Source: a virus
IMG/VR virus record: IMGVR_UViG_3300036985_005881
Coordinates: 1-22,584 of that record
Strand: one strand, 5' to 3'
DNA length: 22,584 nt
Position 1 is the first letter of the stretch, and each line of letters starts with the position of its first letter. Below, piece by piece: positions 1-6,335 of this stretch. The notes beneath the pieces are model-generated. The model was given only the letters and a program-made list of their open reading frames with translations. It ran no database searches and was not told where the DNA came from. Position numbers and translations under genes: made by a program.

Positions 1-56
1 TGCGTGTAACGGTGTGTAGGGCTAGAGACAACAAAACAAAACTAAAGAGACAGCAA

Positions 57-491
57 ATGAAAACACAAAACGATACCAACAACTATTCTCAATTCTTTAT
101 TACCGACAAGCGCTCTGACGGAGGCCAGTTTTATAAACTTAACAAAGAGGCTCCAGAAGATTTGCAAAAGCTACTCTTTAACATCCATAAGAAAGAGTTT
201 GACCAATGTCTGGCAAATGACTGGATTTACCAAACTGCACTAGAGGCGTTTGAGGAGTTAGAGAATGATAATCTTCATTATCTCAGCATTGACAACGATA
301 TATGGGACAAAGACCTTGCAAAATGGTTGCAAGAGCCATTTGCAGAAGAGTTTTGCCAAGAGGCCCAGGCTGAGGGCTATGTTACTGACAAGACAACTAT
401 ATTTAAGCATATCGCCTATGGCCAACGCCTGGCAAAGTGGAAGATCTATGCTTCTGTAGACAATTTCCTCAACGAAAATGGCGAGGTATAA
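57..491 (+). CDS. Hypothetical phage accessory protein, 144 aa
   Basis: This is an unrecognised soluble, acidic, helix-rich protein. The frame is open from a GTG at 12, but the ATG at 57 is preferred because it follows a purine-rich stretch (aaagagaca) and removes a very basic, unconvincing leader. The protein is rich in Trp, Tyr and acidic residues (DWIYQTALEAFEEL near the middle) and has no signal peptide or membrane segment. It is the first gene of a plus-strand run of small, closely packed genes and ends one base before the ATG of the next gene (493), so the two are probably translationally coupled. No catalytic motif can be seen and no function is assigned. The gene is well supported by its length, coupling and coding-like composition. 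Confidence 0.8.
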   Translation: MKTQNDTNNYSQFFITDKRSDGGQFYKLNKEAPEDLQKLLFNIHKKEFDQCLANDWIYQTALEAFEELENDNLHYLSIDNDIWDKDLAKWLQEPFAEEFCQEAQAEGYVTDKTTIFKHIAYGQRLAKWKIYASVDNFLNENGEV

Positions 492-492
492 C

Positions 493-957
493 ATGAGCAC
501 ACACGCAGAAGCAGCCAAGATGATACGTAAAGAACTTAAGCAGGCATTCCCTAGCACCAAGTTTAGTGTGAAGTCTAAAACCTATGCAGGTGGTAGTAGT
601 GTTGATGTCAGTTGGGAGAATGGACCAACGCAGGCATCCGTAAGATTGATAGTTATCAAATACCAATATGGCCACTTCAACCCAATGACAGATTGCTTTG
701 AGTTTACCAATAGTGGCGATGACATTCCTCAAGTTATGTACGTACAGACATACAGAGTAATATCTGAATGTATCCAACAAGAAATGCTTGAGTGGCTTAA
801 AAGTAACAATAGTGGTTTCCATGACTTGCCCTCTATAGATCATCACAGCGAAAACCTTTACAACAAAAAAGACGTATGGAGAGCTAGAGACTACATCAAC
901 AGAATCCTAGTAAAGCAAGATCTTACAAACGGATATACAACCCCAGCGGTATCATAA
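493..957 (+). CDS. LPD29-like small protein, 154 aa
   Basis: The N-terminal part (a helix with AAKMIRKELKQAFP, then FSVKSKTYAGGSSVDVSW and a GP turn) resembles the LPD29 domain. That domain is found in large polyvalent proteins of phages and conjugative elements and in stand-alone small proteins, and its biochemical role is unknown. The assignment is from memory of the motif, not a search. The start at 493 is chosen over the in-frame ATG at 478 because GCGAGG lies at 481-486 with good spacing. The stop overlaps the next gene by one base (TAATG at 955-959). The C-terminal half is unremarkable and has no membrane segment. The gene probably belongs to the accessory early-gene set delivered by mobile elements. 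Confidence 0.8.
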   Translation: MSTHAEAAKMIRKELKQAFPSTKFSVKSKTYAGGSSVDVSWENGPTQASVRLIVIKYQYGHFNPMTDCFEFTNSGDDIPQVMYVQTYRVISECIQQEMLEWLKSNNSGFHDLPSIDHHSENLYNKKDVWRARDYINRILVKQDLTNGYTTPAVS

Positions 958-1211
958 TGGCTCAAATACAAGCACCCAAAGAATGGCTAGCTGAATGCTC
1001 AGATCTATTGAACGACGCTAAGAAAAAGGTTGCGACGAAGCTTTATAAGAAGTACGGCAATAGCATCTTATTTCCTATGTTCTTGCATGTAGATTTATGC
1101 GAAGCAATGCACGCGGTATTCGTTAGCGCTCCTAACCATGAGGAGGCTTTGAAGTTTATTCAACAAGCGCTTGTTGAGGTGAAAGAAAACATTGATCGCA
1201 TAAATACATAA
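957..1211 (+). CDS. Hypothetical small protein, 84 aa
   Basis: This is a short, mostly alpha-helical protein with a Lys-rich N-terminal half and an acidic C-terminal helix (EEALKFIQQALVEVKENIDR). It starts at an ATG that overlaps the previous stop by one base, which implies coupled translation. It has no cysteines in a metal-binding arrangement, no membrane segment and no recognisable motif. A hairpin immediately follows its stop. The family is not recognised. Confidence 0.72.
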   Translation: MAQIQAPKEWLAECSDLLNDAKKKVATKLYKKYGNSILFPMFLHVDLCEAMHAVFVSAPNHEEALKFIQQALVEVKENIDRINT

Positions 1212-1215
1212 AAAA

Positions 1216-1237
1216 AGAGGGTGTTTGCGCACCCTTT
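1216..1237. other. Intergenic hairpin, terminator-like on the minus strand
   Basis: AGGGTG (1218-1223) pairs with CACCCT (1230-1235) around a six-base loop, extended by an A-T pair and a G-T wobble. On the plus strand only TTT follows, so it is a poor terminator for the genes it separates and may instead stabilise or attenuate the mRNA. Read on the minus strand the stem is followed by a T-rich run (complement of the A tract at 1211-1216), which fits an intrinsic terminator of antisense transcription. Confidence 0.45.
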
Positions 1238-1254
1238 ACAACCCAAGGAGTAAC

Positions 1255-1578
1255 ATGAAAAAGAGTTATACCTCGAATCAGGATAAGAATATAGAGAGCC
1301 TGCAAGAAGCCATGATGAGGGTTATAGAGTCGCATATTAATGGGGGCATGGAACCAGCACATCTTCTCCATAATGCATTAAGCTTTTTAGCTTTCGCTTC
1401 TTTTCACTTAACAGAGAATGACGAGCTTAGATTTGAGGACCTACAAGGTGCTATACAAGAGGGAATCAACCGGCATCTTGATTTAGCCAGAAGATACCGG
1501 CATCTTGATTCAGCACCGTGGCCAGAAGAAGATAGAAGTGGAAAAATAGTACTGCTTAGACCAACGATAACAACATGA
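1255..1578 (+). CDS. Hypothetical protein, 107 aa
   Basis: The start at 1255 is fixed by a near-perfect AAGGAG (1245-1250) four bases upstream; the frame is also open from 1225 but without an RBS. The product is helical (residues 10-65) with a basic and Trp/Pro-containing tail. A short internal duplication is visible: the hexapeptide-like units RHLDLARRY and RHLDSAPW are encoded by near-identical DNA around 1470-1515, including a repeated ACCGGCATCTTGATT. The stop overlaps the next ATG as ATGA (1575-1578). The family is unknown. Confidence 0.75.
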   Translation: MKKSYTSNQDKNIESLQEAMMRVIESHINGGMEPAHLLHNALSFLAFASFHLTENDELRFEDLQGAIQEGINRHLDLARRYRHLDSAPWPEEDRSGKIVLLRPTITT

Positions 1579-1889
1579 TTAGCCAGAAGATAATAGAGCA
1601 TCTAAAGAAAAACTGGGGAGAGAAAGCGGACTCTCTCAACTGCTACGCTGAAGTAAAGCTTATTGACTCACTCTCGTCATGGTGCTGCTACATCTTCGCG
1701 ATGGATGAGTCTGAGGAGATAATACAATGTTTGATCTATAGCAATATGTTTGGGGCTGTGATAGAAACGCAACGCATGGACTATATATTGTTCATGTACA
1801 ACAAAAACGGCGAACATCCCTGGATAGATCGTGAGTATCGTCGGATGAAAGTTACAGAATTACTAAAGAGGCTAAGGCATGACACCTGA
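1575..1889 (+). CDS. Hypothetical protein, 104 aa (DUF2958-like?)
   Basis: The protein has an N-terminal helix and a central beta-rich segment (CYAEVKLIDSLSSWCCYIFA) containing several aromatic residues. The pattern loosely resembles DUF2958-type proteins of mobile elements, which are of unknown function. That resemblance is a weak recollection. The gene is coupled at both ends: ATGA overlap with the upstream gene, and overlap of its last codons with the HTH gene starting at 1879. No catalytic residues can be identified. Confidence 0.72.
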   Translation: MISQKIIEHLKKNWGEKADSLNCYAEVKLIDSLSSWCCYIFAMDESEEIIQCLIYSNMFGAVIETQRMDYILFMYNKNGEHPWIDREYRRMKVTELLKRLRHDT

Positions 1890-2088
1890 AGAAATCCAAA
1901 AACTACGACATATGTTGGGCGTATCACAAGAGAAGTTTGCTCAACTGATCGGAACAACAGTAGTCACTATCAACCGCTGGGAGAATGGGAAAACAATCCC
2001 ATCTCGATTGTATACCAGAGAACTTAACGAACTAAGGAGTACCCATGCATCATACCTATGTCGACGAAAAAAGCTTAAAAAGTCTTGA
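1879..2088 (+). CDS. Xre/HTH_3-type DNA-binding protein, 69 aa
   Basis: A complete helix-turn-helix of the Cro/CI-Xre family occupies residues 5-42: the first helix leads into VSQEKFAQLIG (recognition scaffold), then TTVVTINRWENGKTIPS, which is the classical helix 3-4 signature. After the domain there is only a short basic tail, so this is a DNA-binding domain without a dimerisation or peptidase domain. The gene overlaps both neighbours and is in the plus-strand accessory operon, not next to the divergent promoter region at 7210-7661. It could be a regulator of the phage genes or an antitoxin-like protein without a visible toxin partner. The fold is certain; the target is unknown. Confidence 0.88.
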   Translation: MTPEEIQKLRHMLGVSQEKFAQLIGTTVVTINRWENGKTIPSRLYTRELNELRSTHASYLCRRKKLKKS

Positions 2089-2368
2089 GGATTTGGCTTT
2101 GCATCTAACAGGCCATCTGATTTCCCTGCAAACCCTGCATAACACGCAGGTGCAGGCTATACAGATTGGCATCATGACAGAGGACATGAACGAGAGAGCT
2201 AACACAATTGCGTGGGATATTAGAAGGCTTTTAAAGCTCTACAAACATCAACTAGAGGCAGTGTTAGAGCTGCTACCAGATGATTTCAACGCAGCTGCGA
2301 CAATACAAAAACTACAAGTTGCTGAGCTAAAAAAAGCTAGAGCGATGACCAAAAAACTAAAGGTATGA
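2045..2368 (+). CDS. Hypothetical helical protein, 107 aa
   Basis: The start at 2045 has a strong AAGGAG at 2034-2039, inside the 3' end of the HTH gene, giving a 44-base overlap. The product is almost entirely alpha-helical, Leu-rich, with a basic C-terminus (KKARAMTKKLK) and no cysteine or metal motif. It could form a coiled coil or small helical bundle. Three bases separate its stop from the recombinase start, so the two genes are cotranscribed. No family is recognised. Confidence 0.75.
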   Translation: MHHTYVDEKSLKSLEDLALHLTGHLISLQTLHNTQVQAIQIGIMTEDMNERANTIAWDIRRLLKLYKHQLEAVLELLPDDFNAAATIQKLQVAELKKARAMTKKLKV

Positions 2369-2371
2369 CCC

Positions 2372-3100
2372 ATGAGATACGTAATATTTAGCCGAGTATC
2401 CAGCAATCAACAGCTCGATGAGAGCCAACTATTCATGTGCAGGGAGTACGTTAATGGCCTCAAGAAAGAAGAAGACGAAATAATTGAGTTTAACGAACCT
2501 CCAACTTCAACGAGGTTGAAAATGGATAAGAGACCTGTGCTTAAATCTCTACTCGAATTCCTCAAGACTGGGGATAACCTCGTTGTATTTTGCCTCACTC
2601 GTTTGGCTAGAACTGGAACAGAGATAGTTAAAATCTATGAGGAGCAGGTCATCAATAAAAAGGTTGTTCTTCACTCGTTAGGACAGCCCAAAGTAGATAA
2701 AAACTTTATCCATATCTATGCCATGATGGGCGAAATGGCTAGAGATACTATCAGCAATAATACAAAAGCCGGACTCAGGAGCAAGCAGGCACAGATGCAC
2801 AAAGTTGGGACAACATGGTATGGATACAAAACAGATGATTCAATACTCCAACAGAGAGAGAATGCTAAATCTACAGGAAAGCCGTACCTTCTGATACCGG
2901 AACTAAACGAGCAGAACCAGGTCGCCCTTATGGTGGAACTGCGTGGTCAGGGATCGAGTTACGGCCGAATTGCGCACGAACTTGAAGCCAGAGGCTTTCG
3001 GAACCGAAAGGGAAATCCTGTGACGCCCATAACGGTGTGGCGTGTCCTTCGCCGTCTTGATGGGCAAAATCCAGCTCCCAAGGGCTTAGCTTGTGCGTAG
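2372..3100 (+). CDS. Serine recombinase (resolvase/invertase family), 242 aa
   Basis: The N-terminal catalytic domain carries the family signature FSRVSSNQQ: Arg8 and nucleophile Ser10 fall at the same positions as in gamma-delta resolvase. DKRPVL (Arg54) corresponds to the second catalytic arginine, and FCLTRLARTGTEI supplies Arg77 and Arg80. A long helix with Met/Arg-rich sequence (about 115-140) matches the E helix. The C-terminal part (about 185-228) is a HTH resembling the DNA-binding end of resolvases. It would cut and rejoin DNA through a phosphoserine intermediate and may act as resolvase, invertase or a small integrase; no crossover site was identified. The DNA-binding end is clearly more GC-rich (about 57% in 2911-3060) than the catalytic part (about 42%) and overlaps RusA antisense by 173 bases. 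Confidence 0.9.
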   Translation: MRYVIFSRVSSNQQLDESQLFMCREYVNGLKKEEDEIIEFNEPPTSTRLKMDKRPVLKSLLEFLKTGDNLVVFCLTRLARTGTEIVKIYEEQVINKKVVLHSLGQPKVDKNFIHIYAMMGEMARDTISNNTKAGLRSKQAQMHKVGTTWYGYKTDDSILQQRENAKSTGKPYLLIPELNEQNQVALMVELRGQGSSYGRIAHELEARGFRNRKGNPVTPITVWRVLRRLDGQNPAPKGLACA

Positions 3101-3494
3101 TTTCGTTAATCCAAACGATAGTCTTAGGCTCTGGATGGTAAACTTTCAAACAGGGTCCAAGAGAAACCTTCTGGTCCCCTTGGATAACAATTCCATCCAG
3201 ACAGTCCAGATAAAGCTTGATGAGATTGTCTACGTCTGGCTTTTTAACATGTTTTAGTGTTCCTGATTCGTAAAGTTCTCTCTGCTTTTTGGCAGTAGAA
3301 GCTGGAATAGGCATACAAAACAAGAAACTAACTCGTGGATAAGCAAAACTATCGACAGTATACAAAGCTTGCAACAAATGCCTAATGCTGGCCTTCTCTT
3401 TTGCTTTTGGATCATAGGTGCTTACAAAACCCCTCCTGTTTGAATGTTTCATGCGTGCTTGAGGAACGGGAATTCCTGGTATTATTATTCTCAA
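2928..3494 (-). CDS. rusA: RusA-family Holliday junction resolvase
   Basis: RusA cleaves Holliday junctions made during phage recombination and replication. The conserved block KKPDVDNLIKLYLDCLDGI shows the catalytic acidic pair Asp87 and Asp89 and Lys93, followed by Asp107 in GDQKV, all as in RusA. The start is a TTG at 3494 rather than ATG: AGGGGAA lies five to six bases upstream and the TTG overlaps the stop of the upstream gene as TTGA. Normal RusA proteins are about 120-140 residues. Here the frame continues some 55 residues beyond the expected end (about residue 133), antisense to the serine recombinase gene, so the tail is probably not conserved. It is the last gene of the minus-strand replication operon. 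Confidence 0.9.
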   Translation of the reverse strand: MRIIIPGIPVPQARMKHSNRRGFVSTYDPKAKEKASIRHLLQALYTVDSFAYPRVSFLFCMPIPASTAKKQRELYESGTLKHVKKPDVDNLIKLYLDCLDGIVIQGDQKVSLGPCLKVYHPEPKTIVWINETTHKLSPWELDFAHQDGEGHATPLWASQDFPFGSESLWLQVRAQFGRNSIPDHAVPP

Positions 3495-3685
3495 GAGCTT
3501 CCCCTTGTATCTGGTGGATGATTACTGACCTCGAAATAGATATGGAAACCCTCCTCATCCTCCGTTTGATAGATGTGAACGATCTCCATATCAATTTTGC
3601 CCAGACGATTGGCCTTCTTAACGAGGTAATCCAATTGCTTCATCGAAATCTTTTCTCTATAAGTGATGGCATGTTCGTTGCGCAT
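3491..3685 (-). CDS. Hypothetical small protein, 64 aa
   Basis: The start ATG at 3685 is preceded by GGAG eight bases upstream, in the short gap after the previous gene. The product has a Lys-rich helical first half (ISMKQLDYLVKKANRLGK) and a beta-rich second half with alternating acidic and aromatic residues. It overlaps the RusA start by four bases (TTGA), so it is translationally coupled to RusA. No family is recognised. Its position between an SSB-tip protein and RusA suggests a replication or recombination accessory role (inference). Confidence 0.75.
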   Translation of the reverse strand: MRNEHAITYREKISMKQLDYLVKKANRLGKIDMEIVHIYQTEDEEGFHIYFEVSNHPPDTRGSS

Positions 3686-3699
3686 AGTAAAACTCCGTT

Positions 3700-4014
3700 T
3701 CAGAAGGGAAGTTCGTCATCAATGATATGTTTAGTTAGCACCTTTGCTAATCTTTTCTCCCATGAGCGTTCATCTAAGAAAATCTTGATGTCTTTCTCTA
3801 GGAAGGAGCTGTCTTGTAGAAAGGATTCAAAGTAAACCTTAACCCCTTCTTTGGTCACTGCAATGCTTGGAACTCCCCAGAACAAACCGCCACTCTTGGC
3901 TTGTTTGCGAGCATACGCCACTCGATATTTGTCATCGATGAGGAGATACACAAGTTCTTTTGTGTACTGATCTTCAGGGAATTCTTGATGTGATACGAAT
4001 TTAATGTTTGTCAT
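3700..4014 (-). CDS. Small phage protein with SSB-like acidic C-terminal tip, 104 aa
   Basis: The start at 4014 is chosen because AAGGA precedes it at good spacing; the frame is open further upstream to a GTG at 4068, without an RBS. The body has a beta-rich core (ELVYLLIDDKYRVAYARKQA, then KSGGLFWGVPSIAVT) and a helical end (FLEKDIKIFLDERSW). The last residues, IIDDELPF, match the acidic and hydrophobic tip of bacterial single-strand DNA-binding proteins (typically DDDIPF), which docks replication and repair proteins. An OB fold cannot be confirmed by eye. It is placed among the loader, initiator and RusA genes, so an SSB-like or SSB-mimicking role is plausible. Part of its N-terminal sequence is duplicated in the next gene upstream. 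Confidence 0.8.
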   Translation of the reverse strand: MTNIKFVSHQEFPEDQYTKELVYLLIDDKYRVAYARKQAKSGGLFWGVPSIAVTKEGVKVYFESFLQDSSFLEKDIKIFLDERSWEKRLAKVLTKHIIDDELPF

Positions 4015-4064
4015 ATTTTCCTTATATTTGTTAAAACCTTCAGCGAGGCCTCTTCCTGCCTGTT

Positions 4065-4247
4065 TCACCTATCGAACGTCTCTTTTGCCAAACCTATCCA
4101 AATAGGAGCTTGGCGGTACCTCAAAATGATTCCTTTGGGGTGTTGCGTGTTTGGATTGAACGCTTCAAAACTTTCTACATGTAACAGACATGCGACCTCT
4201 TGATGTAATACGAATTTGATATATCTTATCCTGTCTTTTGTTGTCAC
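4065..4247 (-). CDS. Small ORF with N-terminal similarity to its downstream neighbour, 60 aa
   Basis: The frame begins with GTG at 4247 with only a weak AGAAAG upstream. Its segment IKFVLHQE repeats IKFVSHQE of the downstream 104-residue protein, and the underlying DNA is 21 of 23 bases identical (4198-4220 against 3983-4005). After this segment the sequences diverge. It may be a decayed or recombined partial duplicate rather than a functioning gene. The upstream stretch 4248-4342 has no gene. Confidence 0.45.
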   Translation of the reverse strand: MTTKDRIRYIKFVLHQEVACLLHVESFEAFNPNTQHPKGIILRYRQAPIWIGLAKETFDR

Positions 4248-4342
4248 AACTTTCTACAATCCGTTTCTTGGCACTTTAAAGGGCCTACAGTCGATTATCT
4301 TTTAAAATCCGACCAGCCACAAGGGAAGCCCCGATTTTTACC

Positions 4343-4861
4343 TTAAAAGCCCCTCTCCTCAAATCTACGGTCTTTCCCTTCAAACACGTAATTTCTTCCA
4401 GAAGCAACTCGACTGAATATTGGGTCTCCAAAGTCTTTGCGAATGCGAGCAGATTCTAGGTTCGTGGTGATAATGGTTGCTAAAACATCTTTCTCGTTCG
4501 TTCGTTTGTCCATGAGGGCGTATAGGAAATCCATGAAGGCAGATGTAGGAACTCTAGTACCAAAATCGTCTAGTACAAAAAATTTAGACTTACACGCTTG
4601 CTTAAGTAGGTTGGATGCATGCCCGTCTGATGCAATCGATTCAGAGAAAAGCATGTTCAAGTCCGCTTGATTAATGAACCAAGCGGTATCATGGTCGTGT
4701 GCTGGCAACTTAAATGTTGCAAGTTGCTCGTATATTTTCATGGCTGCGTAGCTTTTGCCTCTTCCGTTCTTACCAAAAAAAAGCATGAAACCTCGAGGAT
4801 TTAAGTAAAACTCTTTGAGATCTTCAATCACTTGTTCGCTTAACATATTTTTGATTATCAT
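4343..4861 (-). CDS. DnaC/IstB-type AAA+ helicase loader, 172 aa
   Basis: This is an ATPase that would load the replicative helicase at the phage origin. Walker A is GKNGRGKS (residues 30-37), Walker B is FFVLDDFG (about 94-101), sensor 1 is TIITTN (about 129-134), and the arginine-finger region DPIFSRVASG (Arg151) is typical of DnaC-like loaders. It is shorter than E. coli DnaC (245 aa) and lacks the N-terminal helicase-binding domain as a separate block, so it would be an ATPase-core loader. The ATG at 4861 overlaps the stop of the initiator gene by one base (TAATG). Phage initiator-loader pairs adjacent like this resemble lambda O-P or P22 gene pairs in role. Confidence 0.9.
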   Translation of the reverse strand: MIIKNMLSEQVIEDLKEFYLNPRGFMLFFGKNGRGKSYAAMKIYEQLATFKLPAHDHDTAWFINQADLNMLFSESIASDGHASNLLKQACKSKFFVLDDFGTRVPTSAFMDFLYALMDKRTNEKDVLATIITTNLESARIRKDFGDPIFSRVASGRNYVFEGKDRRFEERGF

Positions 4862-5730
4862 TAGAAAATTCTATCCTTCCATTCGTCGACAACATTCCCT
4901 TTTTTGTCTCTCAATCTGCGGTCTACTTCATTAGGATTTTTTGCAGGCGCGGCGTTCATCTTCTTTTCAAGAGTCACAAACTTGTCTCTAAGCTTCTTGG
5001 CTAGATTCCCATTGAGCAAACCTGGGCCATAGAACGGATCTGGCAGAGAAGTGCGAAGGACTGCATAGAGAATTTCAGGATCTCTTTTGTCTATGTTAAG
5101 CATGTTGTGCACTTCTTGGATCAACGGAGTCAGGTTCTTGGGGACGATATAACTCGGGGAATCGTCGACTACGATTTGAAGGAGCTTGTTAGCAACCTCT
5201 CGCACATGAGGCGCAAAGTCTGGTTTTTCTTTTTTAGGTTTAGAACAAGGATTCAAATCCACCTGGGATGCGATAGCAGCCTTTGGTTCCTCGGGAACCT
5301 TTAAGGAGGTATCCTTTTGTATGTTATATTTTGTAGAGTCTTTCTTTTGTGGGTCTACTGAGTAGACTACCCCCTGGTCTACTGAGTAGACTACCCCTGG
5401 TCTATTCAGTAGACTACCCCCCTCTACACAGTAGACATTGATTTCATACATATTGGGGGCGTCATCTCCATCGGTAGTTTTAGATTTGATCTTGTTCAAA
5501 AGCCCTCTTCCTACCAAAGAGTCGACATTTTTGATGATGCCCGACCGGTGTAGACCAGTGATCTTTTCGATTTGTTTGAGAGATATTAAGTCAGAGACCT
5601 TGTGCCATCCGTATGTTTTCCGTGCGATGCACATTAAAACTTTAAATTCAGCAGGGGTTAAAATGCCCATCCAGTAATCAAACAAAACATTGGGTATAGC
5701 CGAGGTATTTGGGATATAGTTATTGCTCAT
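4861..5730 (-). CDS. Phage replication initiator, O/DnaD-like winged-helix protein, 289 aa
   Basis: The N-terminal part (residues 10-97) is the phage replication O-type winged helix: IPNVLFDYW, LTPAEFKVLMCIARKTYGWHK, LISLKQIEKITGLHRS and a following recognition helix and wing. This domain binds origin DNA. A linker of repeated VVYSVD follows (about 112-127), then a long hydrophilic part and a C-terminal helical region that would contact the loader or helicase. The start ATG at 5730 is preceded by AAGGAGGTG. The gene contains an iteron array at 5353-5436 with an AT-rich stretch just downstream, as in lambda O, so it probably encodes its own origin. It overlaps both neighbouring genes. Confidence 0.9.
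   Translation of the reverse strand: MSNNYIPNTSAIPNVLFDYWMGILTPAEFKVLMCIARKTYGWHKVSDLISLKQIEKITGLHRSGIIKNVDSLVGRGLLNKIKSKTTDGDDAPNMYEINVYCVEGGSLLNRPGVVYSVDQGVVYSVDPQKKDSTKYNIQKDTSLKVPEEPKAAIASQVDLNPCSKPKKEKPDFAPHVREVANKLLQIVVDDSPSYIVPKNLTPLIQEVHNMLNIDKRDPEILYAVLRTSLPDPFYGPGLLNGNLAKKLRDKFVTLEKKMNAAPAKNPNEVDRRLRDKKGNVVDEWKDRIF
5306..5350. other. AT-rich stretch next to iterons (candidate unwinding element)
   Basis: This run (cc-tt-tt-gta-tgt-tat-att-ttg style, rich in T on the plus strand) directly abuts the iteron array on its 3' side relative to the initiator gene. That is the order found in lambda ori (iterons, then AT-rich unwinding segment). Function is inferred from position only. Confidence 0.45.
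5353..5436. repeat. Iteron array, candidate replication origin
   Basis: Four direct repeats of a 15-bp unit with starts at 5353, 5377, 5400 and 5422: two copies of GTCTACTGAGTAGAC (each a palindrome), then GTCTATTCAGTAGAC, then CTCTACACAGTAGAC. The first three copies are followed by TACCCC. Spacing is 24, 23 and 22 bases, close to two helical turns. Because the spacing is not a multiple of three, the copies are read in different frames of the initiator gene (once as VYSVD, elsewhere as SLLNR), so the constraint is on DNA. The AT-rich 5306-5350 stretch lies next to it, as in lambda's origin. Confidence 0.8.
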
Positions 5731-6295
5731 TCTTCACCTCCTTGTGTTGCTCCAATACATATTCTTGTTCACTTGTTGGAATCAACAACTCAGGAATCTT
5801 TTCTTTAATCCCCTCTGCACAGTAGACGTTATTTTGAGGAGGTATAGGAGGAGTTGTATTTCTTTTAGTTAAATCTGTTTCAGTAGGGTTCTGTATTAGT
5901 AGGTGCTCCTTACGGGAATTTCCGTAACGGCAATGCTGGAAACTTTTTTTGAATATCTCTTCCTGTTGATCCATTTCTTCTTGCGTGGCTGGGAATTCGA
6001 AAAAGACATATTCCACCCCTGAGGTCTTATATTTACCGTCTTCACCTCTTTCGCTATATTCCAATCTATAAGCATAACCAGCGTCGATTAGCTCTTTCAT
6101 GGCTCCATCTACTGCCTTCAAAGAAAGATTAGTATCCCACAGAGCTTGTTTGTTTAGTTGAACGAACGGATTTTCGCGGTTATGGACGACACGAATAATC
6201 GTGCTTCTCTTATCTTCTGCGTTGACGCATAAATCTCGATTAGTTACAGTTGTTTCGTGCATGTTATTATTATTAGTTACAGTTGTTTCGTGCAT
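5720..6295 (-). CDS. Phage winged-helix replication-associated protein, 191 aa
   Basis: Residues about 30-80 (IIRVVHNRENPFVQLNKQALWD, then NLSLKA and MKELIDAGYAYR) match the helix-turn-helix family common in phage replication modules. In members I recall, LSLKA is followed by a conserved segment of roughly 30 residues (of the type KGLLAYLLSRPDDW) and then by the second helix; here that middle part is missing. The remainder has KYKTSGVEYVFFEFP and a long hydrophilic tail. The start ATG at 6295 has a perfect AAGGAG five to six bases upstream. The first 22 codons contain a 33-base tandem duplication, and a second ATG in the copy (6262) has no RBS. It overlaps the initiator gene by 11 bases, so the two are coexpressed. 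Confidence 0.8.
   Translation of the reverse strand: MHETTVTNNNNMHETTVTNRDLCVNAEDKRSTIIRVVHNRENPFVQLNKQALWDTNLSLKAVDGAMKELIDAGYAYRLEYSERGEDGKYKTSGVEYVFFEFPATQEEMDQQEEIFKKSFQHCRYGNSRKEHLLIQNPTETDLTKRNTTPPIPPQNNVYCAEGIKEKIPELLIPTSEQEYVLEQHKEVKNEQ
5813..5827. repeat. Solitary iteron-like copy
   Basis: CTCTGCACAGTAGAC matches the fourth iteron (CTCTACACAGTAGAC) at 14 of 15 bases. It lies in the 3' part of the preceding winged-helix gene, about 380 bases from the array, and could be an additional initiator-binding or handcuffing site. Confidence 0.55.
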
Positions 6296-6297
6296 GT
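6239..6297 (-). repeat. 33-bp tandem duplication at the gene start
   Basis: The 26-base segment at 6239-6264 is repeated at 6272-6297 with a seven-base spacer (tattatt), a period of 33 bases. It duplicates the start codon and the residues MHETTVTN, keeping the frame. Confidence 0.9.
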
Positions 6298-6335
6298 GAC
6301 TCCTTTAATAGTTACAAGTTTTTGATATATATTGT

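Noticed and set aside
12-56. Upstream GTG start for the first gene
   Set aside because: No RBS, the extension is very basic and unlike the rest, and an ATG at 57 is available.
3401-3835. 144-aa plus-strand open frame
   Set aside because: It is antisense to the well supported RusA, 64-aa and SSB-tip genes, has no RBS and no recognisable product.
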